Positions 17,505-27,410 of a stretch of 64,000 bases of DNA are shown here, piece by piece (position 1 is the first letter of the stretch; every line of letters starts with the position of its first letter). Source of the stretch: Kushneria marisflavi (GTDB taxonomy: Bacteria > Pseudomonadota > Gammaproteobacteria > Pseudomonadales > Halomonadaceae); contig NZ_CP021358.1 of NCBI RefSeq assembly GCF_002157205.1, positions 682,001 to 746,000 of the forward strand. Direction: 5' to 3'. The notes beneath the pieces were generated by a model, which was given only the letters and a program-made list of their open reading frames with translations, was not told the DNA's origin and ran no database searches. The translations under genes and the position numbers were made by a program.

Positions 17505-19673
17505 TTACATGGTCAATCGACGAATGTCCGTCAGGATCGAGGCCAGGTACGCCGTAAAGCGTGCCGCATCGGCCCCGTTGACAGCACGGTGGTCATAGGA
17601 CAGCGACAGCGGACACATCAGTCGCGGCTTGAACTCGCTGCCATTCCATACCGGCTTCATCTGCGACTTCGACACGCCCAGAATGGCCACTTCAGGCGCA
17701 TTGACGATGGGCGTGAACGCCGTACCGCCAATCGAACCCAGACTTGAGATGGTAAAGCAGCCGCCCTGCATCTCGTCGCGCTTGAGCTTGCCTTCCTGAG
17801 CCCGGCCGGCAAGATCGATCACTTCCTTGGCCAGCTCGACAATGCCCTTTTGATCCACATTGCGGATCACCGGCACCATCAGGCCGTTGGGCGTATCGAC
17901 TGCCACGCCGATGTGGAAGTACTTCTTCTGGATAAGCTTGTCGCCATCCGGATGCAGCGAGACGTTGAACTGCGGATACTTCGCCAGCGCGTGCGCGGCC
18001 GCCTTGATCATGAACGGCAGCGGCGTCAGTTTCGCGCCCTGCTGTGCGGCCTCGTCCTTCATCGCCTTGCGGAAAGCTTCAAGTTCGGTGATGTCGGCCT
18101 CATCGAACTGGGTCACATGCGGCACGTTGAGCCAGCTGCGATGCAGATTGGTCGCACCCGCCTTCATCAGACGACCCATCGGCTTTTCTTCGATCTCGCC
18201 AAACTGGCTGAAATCGACCGCCGGGATCGGCGGGATGCCAGCTCCGCCCTGAGCCTGCGCGGACGGCTGTGCCGAAGCACTACCACCCTTTTTGCGATCG
18301 CTCATGACCTGCTTGACGAAGGCGTCCACGTCTTCTTTCAGCACGCGCCCCTTCGGACCGCTGGCCTTGACCTCGGCAAGCTCCACACCCAGCTCACGCG
18401 CCATCAGGCGCACGGCGGGCCCGGCATGAACGCTGCTGCCGGCGGTGCTTTCGCCCTGATTGCGACGGGCTTCGGGGCCGGGTTCACCGCCGTAGCTACC
18501 CTCGTCCTTCTTCGACTTGCTGCCAGGCTCATCCTGCTTGCCGCTCTCTTTTTTCGAGCTGCTGGATTTGCCCTTTGAATCGGATGATTTTTTGGCCGAA
18601 TCGTCGGACTTTTTCTTCGAATTCGACTTGTCACCGGAAGACGTTTTGGACGCGCTCTTCGGCTTGCTGCCGGCCACTTCGATATAGCCGATCAAATCGC
18701 CTTCGGAGACGGTATCACCTTCCTTGACGCTGACTTCCACCACCTTGCCCTTGAAGGGGCTGGGGATGTCCATGGAAGCCTTGTCGGACTCCAGCGTGAT
18801 CAGTGCATCTTCCTCACCGATCTCATCGCCTTCGCTGATCGAGACTTCGATGATTTCGACATTGTCGCTGCCGCCGATATCGGGAACGCGCAGCTCCTGA
18901 CGACCGCCTTCGCTATCGTCGTCTTCGGCGTCATCGCTATCCTCGGTGACATCGGCGTCTTCTTCATGGTCTGCACCATCGTCGCCGTCGTCATCGGAGG
19001 TGTCTTCATCGGTATCGTCGTCGCCGTCACCAGCGATTTCCATGGTGCCGATCAGATCACCTTCGGAGACGGTGTCGCCTTCCTTGAGCTCAAGCGACAC
19101 CAGCTTGCCGCTGTAGGGACTGGGCACATCCATCGAAGCCTTATCGGACTCAAGGGTAATCAACGCGTCTTCCTCGCTGATGTCATCCCCCTCGCTGACC
19201 GCAATCTCAATGATTTCGACGTTTTCGCTACCACCGATGTCCGGAACCCGAACTTCTACCGTGCGCTTGCCACCCTTGCCGGAGGACTTCTTCGACGTCT
19301 TGTCCTTTTCGACATCGGATTCGTCGGCTTCTGCCTCCTCCTCGAGGTGTTCGGCTTCGCGGCTGTCCTTGACCGATGACTGTTCGTCATCACTCTTGTC
19401 TGCCTCGCCGTCGCCCTCATCAGCGTCGCCGCCACCCTCGGCTTCAAGCTCGAGAATGTCGTCGCCTTCAGACACCTTGTCCCCTTCGCTGACCAGTACC
19501 TTCCTGACCTTGCCAGCCTTCGGTGCGGGGATATCCATGCTGGCCTTGTCGGACTCCAGCACGATCATGGTGTCTTCGGCTTCGATCGTATCGCCGGCCT
19601 GGACGGAGATCTCGATGATCTCGACGCCCTCGCTGCCCCCGATGTCGGGTACCTTAATAATTTCGCTACTCAA
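17505..19673 (-). CDS. aceF: Pyruvate dehydrogenase E2, dihydrolipoyllysine acetyltransferase, three lipoyl domains
   Basis: 722 aa from TTG 19673, which has AAGGAG seven bases upstream; an in-frame GTG at 19691 lies before that site. Three lipoyl domains follow one another (about 1-75, 135-210, 255-330), each with the lipoylated lysine in the context ESDKASMD. A peripheral subunit-binding domain lies around 410-450 and the catalytic domain occupies the last 230 residues, with the active-site motif SYDHRAVNGADAARF near the C-terminus. The linkers are unusual: long runs of Asp/Glu/Ser/Lys instead of the Ala/Pro-rich linkers of E. coli, consistent with a halophile. Works with aceE directly upstream; an E3 (lpd) gene is not in the window. 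Confidence 0.95.
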   Translation of the reverse strand: MSSEIIKVPDIGGSEGVEIIEISVQAGDTIEAEDTMIVLESDKASMDIPAPKAGKVRKVLVSEGDKVSEGDDILELEAEGGGDADEGDGEADKSDDEQSSVKDSREAEHLEEEAEADESDVEKDKTSKKSSGKGGKRTVEVRVPDIGGSENVEIIEIAVSEGDDISEEDALITLESDKASMDVPSPYSGKLVSLELKEGDTVSEGDLIGTMEIAGDGDDDTDEDTSDDDGDDGADHEEDADVTEDSDDAEDDDSEGGRQELRVPDIGGSDNVEIIEVSISEGDEIGEEDALITLESDKASMDIPSPFKGKVVEVSVKEGDTVSEGDLIGYIEVAGSKPKSASKTSSGDKSNSKKKSDDSAKKSSDSKGKSSSSKKESGKQDEPGSKSKKDEGSYGGEPGPEARRNQGESTAGSSVHAGPAVRLMARELGVELAEVKASGPKGRVLKEDVDAFVKQVMSDRKKGGSASAQPSAQAQGGAGIPPIPAVDFSQFGEIEEKPMGRLMKAGATNLHRSWLNVPHVTQFDEADITELEAFRKAMKDEAAQQGAKLTPLPFMIKAAAHALAKYPQFNVSLHPDGDKLIQKKYFHIGVAVDTPNGLMVPVIRNVDQKGIVELAKEVIDLAGRAQEGKLKRDEMQGGCFTISSLGSIGGTAFTPIVNAPEVAILGVSKSQMKPVWNGSEFKPRLMCPLSLSYDHRAVNGADAARFTAYLASILTDIRRLTM

Positions 19674-19707
19674 GGTCGCGCTCCTTATCACCTGGCCGTT
19701 GCCATGA

Positions 19708-19732
19708 CCGGGTGAGCCTGTCGCTCACCCGG
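19708..19732 (-). repeat. Strong hairpin between aceE and aceF
   Basis: Perfect ten-base-pair inverted repeat CCGGGTGAGC / GCTCACCCGG with a five-base loop in the 83-nt aceE-aceF gap. No T-run follows it in the transcribed direction, so it is more likely an RNA-stability or processing element than a terminator. Confidence 0.55.
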
Positions 19733-19756
19733 CGGCACTTTTGTGAGACAGGCGCC

Positions 19757-22438
19757 TCAGCTCACCAGCGGATTGGGTTTGCTGGGGTCGATGTCGTATT
19801 TTTTCATCGCGTCACTGACAGTCTTGGCATCGATCTCGCCACGATTGGCCAGCGCACGCAGCGCCAGTACGGTGACAAAGTAGCGGTCGACTTCAAAGAA
19901 ACGACGCAGATGTTCACGCGTGTCCGAGCGGCCGAAACCATCGGTGCCCAGAACGTGTAAGTCAGACGGCACCCACGCACGCACCTGATCAGCATAGAGC
20001 TTCATGTAGTCCGTGGAAGCAATGACCGGTCCTTCACGACCTTCCAGGCAGCTCGTGACCCACGGCTTTTGCTGCTCGCCTTCAGGGTTGAGGAACTGCT
20101 GACGATCATACTCGAGCGCTTCACGACGCAGCTCGTTGAAGCTGGTCACGCTCCAGACATCGGCAGTCACGTTGAAGTCATCGCGCAGCAGTTCGGCAGC
20201 CGCTTCTACTTCACGCAGGATGGTGCCGCTGCCCAGCAGCTGAACACGCGGCTGCTTCTTGTCGCTCTTGCCTTCCTGAAGCAGGTACATGCCACGAATA
20301 ATGCCTTCCTCGCTGCCTTCCGGCATTTCGGGATGGACATAGTTTTCGTTCATGACCGTCAGGTAGTAGAAGCAGCTTTCACGGTCCTGATACATGCGCT
20401 TGAGACCGTCCTGCATGATGACCGCAAGTTCATGGCCATAGCAGGGATCATAGGAGCGGCAGTTGGGGACCGTGGACATCAGGATATGGCTGTGGCCATC
20501 CTGGTGCTGCAGACCTTCACCGTTGATGGTGGTACGTCCGGCAGTACCGCCGACCATGAAGCCACGTGCCTGCAGGTCGCCCGCTGCCCATACCAGATCA
20601 CCGACGCGCTGATAGCCAAACATCGAGTAATAGATGTAAAACGGCAGCAGCGGCACGTGATGGTTGGCATAGGAAGTTGCCGCGGCGATCCAGGCCGCCA
20701 TCGAGCCTGCTTCGTTGATGCCTTCCTCGAGAATCTGACCCTTCTGGTCCTCGCGGTAATACATGATCTGGCCGGTATCCATCGGCTCGTACTTCTGACC
20801 TTCTGCCGCGTAGATACCAATCTGGCGGAACATGCCTTCCATGCCGAAGGTACGCGCTTCATCGGGAATGATGGGCACGACCTGCTGGCCGAACTGCTTG
20901 TTTTTCACCAGGCCGTTGAGCACACGCACAAACGACATGGTGGTGGAGACTTCACGATCGCCCGATCCCTTGGTCTGGGAGGCAAACATCTTGTCATCCA
21001 GGCCCGGAATCTCGATGGGCTCGAAATCATTCCTGCGCGCCGGCAGATAGCCGCCCAGCTGCTTGCGCCGTTGATGCAGATAGCGCATCTCCGGGCTGTC
21101 GTCGTCAGGCTTGTAGTAGGGCATGCCCTCTTCAAGCTGCTTGTCGGAGACCGGGATGCCGAAACGATCACGCATGACCTTCAGGGCATCGGTTTCCATC
21201 GACTTGATCTGGTGGGCTTCCATGTCGGCTTCGCCGCTGCCACCGCCCATGCCGTAGCCCTTGACGGTATGCGCAAGGACGACAGTCGGACGGTCGCCGG
21301 CATTGTTGACGGCTTCATGGTAGGCCGCATACATCTTCTGCGGATCATGGCCACCGCGATTGAGGCGATAGATGTCCTCATCGGAGTAGTCCTTGACCAT
21401 TTCGGCAGTCTCCGGGTACTTGCCGAAGAAGTTTTCGCGGGTATAGGCACCACCGCGCGCCTTGAAGTTCTGGTACTCGCCGTCGACGGCTTCATCCATG
21501 CGCTTTTGCATGATCCCCTTGCTGTCCTGTTCGAACAGCGGGTCCCACAAACCGCCCCAGACGACCTTGATGACGTTCCAGCCGGCACCACGGAACATGC
21601 CTTCCAGCTCGTCCATGATACGGCCGTTACCACGTACCGGACCGTCCAGACGCTGCAGGTTGCAGTTGATGACAAAGATCAGGTTGTTGAGCTTTTCACG
21701 GCTGGCCAGGTGCAGCGCGCCGAGAGACTCCGGCTCGTCACATTCACCATCGCCCAGGAAGGCCCAGACCTTGCGATCACCCATATCGGCAAGACCACGC
21801 GCATTCATGTACTTCATGACGTGCGCCTGATAGATGGCCTGAAGCGGCCCCAGACCCATCGATACGGTCGGGAACTGCCAGTAATCCGGCATCAGATACG
21901 GGTGAGGATAGGAAGACAGACCTTCAGTCAGCGCTTCCTGACGGAAGGTGTCGAGCTGCTCTTCGGTCAGACGCCCTTCGAGAAAGGAGCGGGCATAGAT
22001 ACCGGGGGTCACGTGGCCCTGTATGTAGACCAGATCACCCTTTTGCTCATCGCTGTCAGCACGGAAGAAGTGGTTGAAGCCCACTTCATAGAGCACGGAA
22101 CAGGACATGTAGCTGGCCAGATGGCCCCCTACTCCCTTGTTCTTTTTATTGGCGCGAATGACCTGCGCCACACTGTTCCAGCGAATCGCGGAGCGGATCT
22201 TGCGCTCCATGAACATGTCACCGGGCAGCCTGGCTTCACGATGAACAGGAATGGTATTGCGATGAGGCGTGTTCACGGAGAACGGCGGCAGCTTGCCATC
22301 ACGGCGCAAGCGATCAGCCAGACGGCTCAGAATATACTGAGCACGCTCCTCACCTTCACGATCCACTACCGATGTCAGGGCTTCCAACCACTCCCTTGTC
22401 TCGATCGGATCGTGATCTTCTCTTGCCTCCAGACTCAT
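19757..22438 (-). CDS. aceE: Pyruvate dehydrogenase E1 component (homodimeric type)
   Basis: 893 aa from ATG 22438, with GGAGAG six bases upstream; 21 codons of open frame before it do not look homologous. Thiamine-diphosphate enzyme that decarboxylates pyruvate and acetylates the lipoyl groups of aceF. The ThDP motif GDGECDEPES... is present near residue 230 and continues into NNLIFVINCNLQRLDGPVRG. The N-terminus carries the acidic E2-binding region. First gene of aceE-aceF, preceded by a 433-bp leader without genes. Confidence 0.97.
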   Translation of the reverse strand: MSLEAREDHDPIETREWLEALTSVVDREGEERAQYILSRLADRLRRDGKLPPFSVNTPHRNTIPVHREARLPGDMFMERKIRSAIRWNSVAQVIRANKKNKGVGGHLASYMSCSVLYEVGFNHFFRADSDEQKGDLVYIQGHVTPGIYARSFLEGRLTEEQLDTFRQEALTEGLSSYPHPYLMPDYWQFPTVSMGLGPLQAIYQAHVMKYMNARGLADMGDRKVWAFLGDGECDEPESLGALHLASREKLNNLIFVINCNLQRLDGPVRGNGRIMDELEGMFRGAGWNVIKVVWGGLWDPLFEQDSKGIMQKRMDEAVDGEYQNFKARGGAYTRENFFGKYPETAEMVKDYSDEDIYRLNRGGHDPQKMYAAYHEAVNNAGDRPTVVLAHTVKGYGMGGGSGEADMEAHQIKSMETDALKVMRDRFGIPVSDKQLEEGMPYYKPDDDSPEMRYLHQRRKQLGGYLPARRNDFEPIEIPGLDDKMFASQTKGSGDREVSTTMSFVRVLNGLVKNKQFGQQVVPIIPDEARTFGMEGMFRQIGIYAAEGQKYEPMDTGQIMYYREDQKGQILEEGINEAGSMAAWIAAATSYANHHVPLLPFYIYYSMFGYQRVGDLVWAAGDLQARGFMVGGTAGRTTINGEGLQHQDGHSHILMSTVPNCRSYDPCYGHELAVIMQDGLKRMYQDRESCFYYLTVMNENYVHPEMPEGSEEGIIRGMYLLQEGKSDKKQPRVQLLGSGTILREVEAAAELLRDDFNVTADVWSVTSFNELRREALEYDRQQFLNPEGEQQKPWVTSCLEGREGPVIASTDYMKLYADQVRAWVPSDLHVLGTDGFGRSDTREHLRRFFEVDRYFVTVLALRALANRGEIDAKTVSDAMKKYDIDPSKPNPLVS

Positions 22439-22871
22439 AGACGTCTCTCCGAATGAAGATAAGTTGTCAGCGGGCCCTTTTGGAGCCTCTGGCGCTTTCA
22501 AGGCGGGACAGGCACCCGATAGTTACAGGGGCCATGGTTTCCGGATACGTCATACGATGGCATCGGACGTGCAGTACTGGTGCGGATAGCCATAAAGGCA
22601 CTGCAACGGATTCCGACCCGTTAGCCATCAACGAAACAGGCAACACTCGAACATGGGCGCTCTGATTGGACGACGAAGATACCGTAAACATGAAGTCATG
22701 CCAATTCGCGTCTCCAGGCGCTGCATGTGTGGCCATCACCAAACAGGCTGACTCGCGACGGCCGATGCGGCGACATGCCCACTGAACACAACGAGCTGAT
22801 ACCGGACATTGTGCCAGAATAGTCACGTCATACCGCATGAGCCAGCACCGGACGAGACCAGCTCGTGCCCT
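22439..22871. other. 433-bp gap upstream of aceE
   Basis: Between the aceE start and the ampD stop, both on the minus strand. I see no gene with codon bias like its neighbours; the minus-strand frame 22467-22838 gives a Cys/Arg-rich sequence with no recognisable domain. It presumably holds the aceEF promoter and leader. I could not find a convincing -35/-10 pair or a PdhR-like palindrome. Confidence 0.5.
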
Positions 22872-23435
22872 TTAGCCGGCCATGAGCCGGGCGAGGTACT
22901 GATGGTCAAAACTCGGCCCAGGGTCGGTCTTTCGAAGCGGGGCGATCTGCTCGTGGGTCACCCACTTGCGAGCCTCAATATGGGGATAGCGATGCTCGAG
23001 TGCCAACAGTACTTGCGCAAGGCGCTCGTACTGAGCATGAGTAAAGGGACGCGCATCACCTTCAAGCTCGATACCGACACTGAAGTCGTTAAGTGCCTGT
23101 CGGCTCTGCCAGCGGGAGCGGCCGGCATGCCAGGCCCTTCGGTCAAAGGGGACAAACTGCACACAGCCTCCATCGCGACGAATCAGCAGATGCGCCGACA
23201 CACGAAGCCCTCGAATCGACTGAAAAAAGGGGTGAGCATCCCAATCCAGCTGATTGGTAAAAAGTGCCTCGATGTCATCACCGCCAAACGCCCCCGGCGG
23301 TAGACTGATCGAATGCAGCACCACCAGCGATATCTCTCCTTCGGGGCGCGCATCCGCATTGGGCGACTCAACCTGTCGAGCGCAGGAAAGGCAGTGATCA
23401 ACCATCATGCTATCTGGCGTTATATCAGTGCTCAT
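22872..23435 (-). CDS. ampD: 1,6-anhydro-N-acetylmuramyl-L-alanine amidase AmpD
   Basis: 187 aa, normal for cytoplasmic AmpD, which cleaves anhydro-muropeptides during peptidoglycan recycling and so restrains AmpR-driven beta-lactamase induction where that exists. Zinc ligands fit VVLHSISLPP (His) and WVTHEQIAPLRKTDPGP (His and Asp), and FSVGIELEG is the conserved catalytic Glu region. It follows the membrane-protein gene at 23445 after nine bases, so the two are probably co-transcribed. A start ten codons later is possible; no clear ribosome binding site distinguishes them. Confidence 0.93.
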   Translation of the reverse strand: MSTDITPDSMMVDHCLSCARQVESPNADARPEGEISLVVLHSISLPPGAFGGDDIEALFTNQLDWDAHPFFQSIRGLRVSAHLLIRRDGGCVQFVPFDRRAWHAGRSRWQSRQALNDFSVGIELEGDARPFTHAQYERLAQVLLALEHRYPHIEARKWVTHEQIAPLRKTDPGPSFDHQYLARLMAG

Positions 23436-23444
23436 GACGTCAAA

Positions 23445-23945
23445 TCACCGGGAACCCTGTGGAGAGGCATCAAGCGTGCGTGAGGCATCACATCGGGCAT
23501 GAAAGCCCTGAATAAACGCCTCTCTATCACCTTTCGACAAAAGTCCGATCGGCACAATCCGTGCTCGACGCTCCTGACGAACATGCAGGATGATGCCGCT
23601 GCTGCGTACCTTGTCGACCTGAGTAATATCGCGAAAATCGATCGAGATCATACGGGGTTTCCAGGCCGCGCCGCCAATATAGCTAAAGCGCTGCGCCTCC
23701 AGCCTGAGTACCGGCGACAAACGCCTGCGTACGGCCAGATTGTTGCCAACCAGAAGCCCCCAGGCAATCAAGGCGACCCCAATGGGGCCTACCGGCCACA
23801 GACGCTCCGTCTGCCAGGCATGTACCAGCAATGTAATACCGCCCGCCACCGAAAAGGCAAAGGCCACGCCCAATAGCGTGGTATTGATCTTTTTCTCGGT
23901 AAAAAGCATCGGCGTGCTGCCAGCCGCGCCGTGGTGATCCGTCAT
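23445..23945 (-). CDS. Small inner-membrane protein of unknown function upstream of ampD
   Basis: 166 aa. Two adjacent hydrophobic segments (about 22-45 and 50-68) are followed by a ~90-residue soluble region. That region includes the beta-rich stretch ISIDFRDITQVDKVRSSGIILHV, which resembles bacterial PH-like domains of YdbS/YdbT type proteins. I do not recognise a named family. The place next to ampD is often taken by the membrane protein AmpE, but this is shorter and not similar to it. Probably the first gene of a two-gene unit with ampD. Confidence 0.7.
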   Translation of the reverse strand: MTDHHGAAGSTPMLFTEKKINTTLLGVAFAFSVAGGITLLVHAWQTERLWPVGPIGVALIAWGLLVGNNLAVRRRLSPVLRLEAQRFSYIGGAAWKPRMISIDFRDITQVDKVRSSGIILHVRQERRARIVPIGLLSKGDREAFIQGFHARCDASRTLDASPQGSR

Positions 23946-24112
23946 GATGTTTTATCCTTGCCTCGATACCTGCACGTGCCTTTCAGGCGCATGATGCCAC
24001 CCGCGTTGGACATCGGGATGGCGACTTTTATCCCGACCCTCGCGAAGCTCTCTCCTGCTGCTGCCCGTGATGTCAGGATGTCGCTGGCGCGTCCGAATGG
24101 CATAATCGATTC

Positions 24113-24859
24113 ATGACAACACATGACACGCTCTCTTCCACCAGCGCCTCGATGACGCTCGACATCATTGGCACCATCGAAAGCTGCTATCCTGACAAGT
24201 TCGGAATTCCGCGCCAACCGGGACTGGCACCAAGTGCCACGGCCCTTCTGCGCTTCAACGCGCCATTTGATCATCCGGACTGCGTGCGCGGACTGGAACA
24301 GTTCAGTCACCTCTGGATCAGTTTTCTCTTTCACCAGAGCCCCGAGCGCTGGACGCCATTGATTCGTCCGCCGCGACTGGGCGGCAATGCCCGCGTTGGT
24401 GTGTTCGCCTCACGTTCGACTCACCGACCCAACCGGCTGGGCCTGTCGCTGGTGGAACTGGTGGGCATTGAATATACCCCTTCATTGACACTCATACTGC
24501 GGGGGCATGATCTGGTAGATGCCACACCGGTGGTCGATATCAAACCCTATCTACCCTGGGCCGACAGCGCAGACAATGTCCGGGCAGGCTTTGCGCCTGC
24601 ACCGCCGTCATCTTTAAGGGTCGAACTCAGCCATGAATGCCGGCAAACACTCAACGAGAGAGCCGATGGAGAACATCTTGCCACTCTGATAGGTGAAGTG
24701 CTGGCGCAGGACCCACGCCCGGCCTATCGCCGGAACAAGCACGATGACCGCTGCTATGGCGTTCGCCTTTTTGATCTGGACGTGCGCTTTCATGTCGACA
24801 CGAGCAGCCATAACCATGAAAGCATTATCGTGGTCGACAGACTGGTTCAAATGACCTGA
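24113..24859 (+). CDS. trmO: tRNA (m6t6A37) methyltransferase TrmO
   Basis: 248 aa. SAM-dependent N6-methylation of t6A37 in threonine tRNAs. The fold is the TsaA/UPF0066 beta-barrel: GTIESCY near the start, FASRSTHRPNRLGLS around residues 101-115, and VDIKPYLPWAD near 143-153, all typical. The C-terminal ~90 residues match the extra domain of gammaproteobacterial TrmO. Convergent with purC. A GC-rich hairpin follows the stop codon. Confidence 0.93.
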   Translation: MTTHDTLSSTSASMTLDIIGTIESCYPDKFGIPRQPGLAPSATALLRFNAPFDHPDCVRGLEQFSHLWISFLFHQSPERWTPLIRPPRLGGNARVGVFASRSTHRPNRLGLSLVELVGIEYTPSLTLILRGHDLVDATPVVDIKPYLPWADSADNVRAGFAPAPPSSLRVELSHECRQTLNERADGEHLATLIGEVLAQDPRPAYRRNKHDDRCYGVRLFDLDVRFHVDTSSHNHESIIVVDRLVQMT

Positions 24860-24890
24860 CAGGACGGCGGCAGCACACGCCGCCGCCTGT
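24858..24890. repeat. GC-rich inverted repeat between trmO and purC
   Basis: ACAGG-A-CGGCGGC ... GCCGCCG-CCTGT with a seven-base loop and one bulged A. It sits between convergent genes but has no T-run, so intrinsic termination would be weak. Confidence 0.45.
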
Positions 24891-24901
24891 CCGGACATTG
24901 A

Positions 24902-25627
24902 TCAGTCGATGGTCTGATCGAAGTCGATGCCGATACGGCGTCCGACCTCTTCATAGGCTTCGATCACGCCGCCCAGCCCTTGACGGAACCGGTCCTTGTC
25001 CATTTTTTCGCGGGTAGTGGCATCCCATAGACGGCAACCATCAGGCGAAAACTCGTCACCCAGAGTGACCTCGCCGTGGAACAGACCGAACTCGAGCTTG
25101 TAATCCACCAACAGCAGATTGCCGTCGAGAAAGAGCTTTTGCAGGATGTCGTTGATCTGGAAGGTCAGCTCGCGAGCACGTACCAGATGCTCTCGACGGG
25201 CCCAGCCAAAGGTTTCGGCCAGCGATTCGTTGATCATCGGATCGCCCTTCTCATCATTTTTGAGAAAGAGCTCAAAGGTCGGCGGCGTCAGCGCAATCCC
25301 TTCTTCCACACCCAGACGACGACACAGTCCGCCGGCGGCGATGTTTCGCACCACACACTCCACCGGCATCATGGTCAGGCGCTTGACTTCACACTCGGTA
25401 TTCGAGCGCAGCCGTTCAAAGTGCACCGGAATGCCCGCTTCCTTCAGGGCGTTCATGATGAACGCGTTGAAGCGGTTATTGACGCGCCCCTTGCGCTCGA
25501 GCTGCTCGACCTTCTTGCCGTCAAAGGCACTGGTGTCGTCACGAAACTCGAGAATCAGGCGGTCCGGATCATCGGTTTCAAAAACGGACTTGGCCTTGCC
25601 CGCATAAAGTTCCTGGCGTTTTTCCAC
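24902..25627 (-). CDS. purC: SAICAR synthetase PurC
   Basis: 241 aa from GTG 25627, which has GGAG six bases upstream and gives the family's usual beginning ([17 protein letters not shown]). An ATG at 25717 would add 30 unrelated residues. Joins CAIR and aspartate in purine synthesis. Motifs visible: [38 protein letters not shown] and LVDYKLEFG. Last gene of the dapA-bamC-hydrolase-purC group, a known gammaproteobacterial arrangement. Confidence 0.96.
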   Translation of the reverse strand: MEKRQELYAGKAKSVFETDDPDRLILEFRDDTSAFDGKKVEQLERKGRVNNRFNAFIMNALKEAGIPVHFERLRSNTECEVKRLTMMPVECVVRNIAAGGLCRRLGVEEGIALTPPTFELFLKNDEKGDPMINESLAETFGWARREHLVRARELTFQINDILQKLFLDGNLLLVDYKLEFGLFHGEVTLGDEFSPDGCRLWDATTREKMDKDRFRQGLGGVIEAYEEVGRRIGIDFDQTID

Positions 25628-25716
25628 GAAAGTCTCCGGCAGGGAATCAGAAGGTGATAGAAAAGAGTCGGGGCGGCATTGACGGTCTGTCACGCCCCGC
25701 CTGTCATGTCGTTGCA

Positions 25717-26478
25717 TCAGCTGACCGACTGCCAGTCAACGGTGCGTCCCTGCTGGGCAATGACCAGACGCGACTCATCGTTATCCAGCAAGGGCCTTAA
25801 CGCCTCAAAGGCAAGTTCGGGCAGATTATTCTTCTCTGAGAGGTGCGACGCAACCAGTCGCTGCAGGCGATCAGTACCCAGCGCCTGCAAAAGCTCCGCG
25901 GCCTGGCGATTGGACAGATGACCCAGCCGACCGCTGACGCGACGCTTGAGACTCGGCGGATAGGGACCGTAGTCCAGCATTCGCGAATCATGATTGCATT
26001 CGATAAACAGCGCATCGCAACGACGGTAGCGCTGGAGCACGTGCGGTGTGACCACGCCCAGATCGGTCAGAAGGCCCAGACGGTGCGCGCCGGCCTGAAT
26101 CAGATACTGTACCGGCTCGCGGGCATCATGTGGCACGGTGACAGGCGTAATGTCGAAGTCACCAATGCTCAGAGTATCTTCCGGCGTGATCAGCACCACG
26201 TCGATGGCTGGATCCGGTTTGAGCGACAACCAGGTCCCGACGGTCATATAGACCGTCAGACCAAACCGATGCGCCAGAGAAGGCACGCCCCGAACGTGAT
26301 CGATATGCTCATGCGTTACCAGGATGCCGGCCAGCGTGGCCGGATCCATGGCGAGCAACTGCATACGCCTGGTCGCCTCGCGAATCCCGAAGCCGCAGTC
26401 CACCAGCAAATGGGTACCCGCACTGCTGACCAGCGTGGCGTTGCCGCGGCTGCCGCTACCCAGCGATGCAAATCGCAT
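25717..26478 (-). CDS. MBL-fold metallohydrolase (YycJ/WalJ-like)
   Basis: 253 aa. The metallo-beta-lactamase core motif THEHIDH (HxHxDH) lies near residue 55-61, after [13 protein letters not shown], the usual opening of the YycJ/PhnP-like branch. Further metal ligands fit ECNHD and SHLSEKNN. Likely a phosphodiesterase or nuclease acting in the cytoplasm; the substrate is not known. The start overlaps the bamC stop by one base (TGATG), so it is translationally coupled to bamC. Confidence 0.88.
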   Translation of the reverse strand: MRFASLGSGSRGNATLVSSAGTHLLVDCGFGIREATRRMQLLAMDPATLAGILVTHEHIDHVRGVPSLAHRFGLTVYMTVGTWLSLKPDPAIDVVLITPEDTLSIGDFDITPVTVPHDAREPVQYLIQAGAHRLGLLTDLGVVTPHVLQRYRRCDALFIECNHDSRMLDYGPYPPSLKRRVSGRLGHLSNRQAAELLQALGTDRLQRLVASHLSEKNNLPELAFEALRPLLDNDESRLVIAQQGRTVDWQSVS

Positions 26479-27410
26479 CAGCGCAGAATCGAGGCCACAC
26501 CGTCGAGCAGGTCATGAGACCTTTGCTGATCGACCGGATTGCCGGCACTGTCGGTCACGCTCACGTAGGTGGCGTTATCGCCGGGCAACAGATGCAGCTG
26601 ATACTGCTGTGTCTCGTCGCTGCTGCCCCGGAACGGAATCCAGCTGCCTTCACCCTTGACGGTATATTCCACGGTGAACACCCGCTCGCTGCGATTTTGA
26701 TCGATCAGGCGACGGTTGGGCGTCTCGTAGTTGTTCTCCAGCTGCCAGGCAAGTTCTGCCCAGGCACGCGGGAAATCGAGCGCCAGCGCCAGCCGCCAGT
26801 TATCATCACGGCTTTCCAGACGAACGCGATCATTGCGCGACAGGTTCTGGGCCACCAGCGATACACCACTTTGTGGCGCGCTGGAGGACAGATACTGACT
26901 GACCTGGCTCAGACAAGCATCGACACTCTCGCCGCCCTGCTGGCAATAAACATCCGTGGTGTTATTGCGAATTCCCTGACGCACGGACAGCACACCACGA
27001 TCCGTCGTGATCTGCCCCGTATTGCCATCAATGTTTTGCACCTGATAGCCATTGGCACGCACAAATTCCTGCAGGCGTGGCCAGACAGCGCCGGGAGCAG
27101 CGCTGACCACCAGCCAGCGATTGCCGTCGGCCTGACGAGGCTCAACAAACCGGGTTTCACGATCGCTGGTCGACAGGGTCTGTGGCCGGGGCGGCTCATA
27201 ACCATCGCGATTTCTGATGAAATCGTTGGAGGCGCGCGGGACCGGCATCGCATCCTGATAGCGGGTCTGATCACGCGAGGCCGGCAGCTCCAGCGGCGCC
27301 GTCATTTCCGCATCGGCGTATTCGCTGTTGCGGTCATGGTAATAACCGCCACCACAGCCACTCATCACAAGCAGCAAGGGCGTGACCATCATCCAGCGTG
27401 TCTTGCTCAT
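26478..27410 (-). CDS. bamC: Outer-membrane assembly lipoprotein BamC
   Basis: 310 aa from ATG 27410. Signal peptide with lipobox LLLVMSGC. A flexible segment that contacts BamD in E. coli follows, then two helix-grip domains. Part of the BAM complex that inserts beta-barrel proteins into the outer membrane. The start codon overlaps the dapA stop by 4 bp (ATGA), which fixes the start and shows coupling. dapA-bamC adjacency is conserved in gammaproteobacteria. Confidence 0.93.
   Translation of the reverse strand: MSKTRWMMVTPLLLVMSGCGGGYYHDRNSEYADAEMTAPLELPASRDQTRYQDAMPVPRASNDFIRNRDGYEPPRPQTLSTSDRETRFVEPRQADGNRWLVVSAAPGAVWPRLQEFVRANGYQVQNIDGNTGQITTDRGVLSVRQGIRNNTTDVYCQQGGESVDACLSQVSQYLSSSAPQSGVSLVAQNLSRNDRVRLESRDDNWRLALALDFPRAWAELAWQLENNYETPNRRLIDQNRSERVFTVEYTVKGEGSWIPFRGSSDETQQYQLHLLPGDNATYVSVTDSAGNPVDQQRSHDLLDGVASILR

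Noticed and set aside
20069..22456. 795-codon open frame on the plus strand
   Set aside because: It lies antisense to aceE, gives a low-information His/Gln/Arg-rich protein without domains, and is explained by codon bias of the real gene.
22467..22838. 123-codon minus-strand frame in the aceE upstream gap
   Set aside because: No domain, no good ribosome binding site, and unusual Cys/Arg/Ser composition compared with the neighbours.
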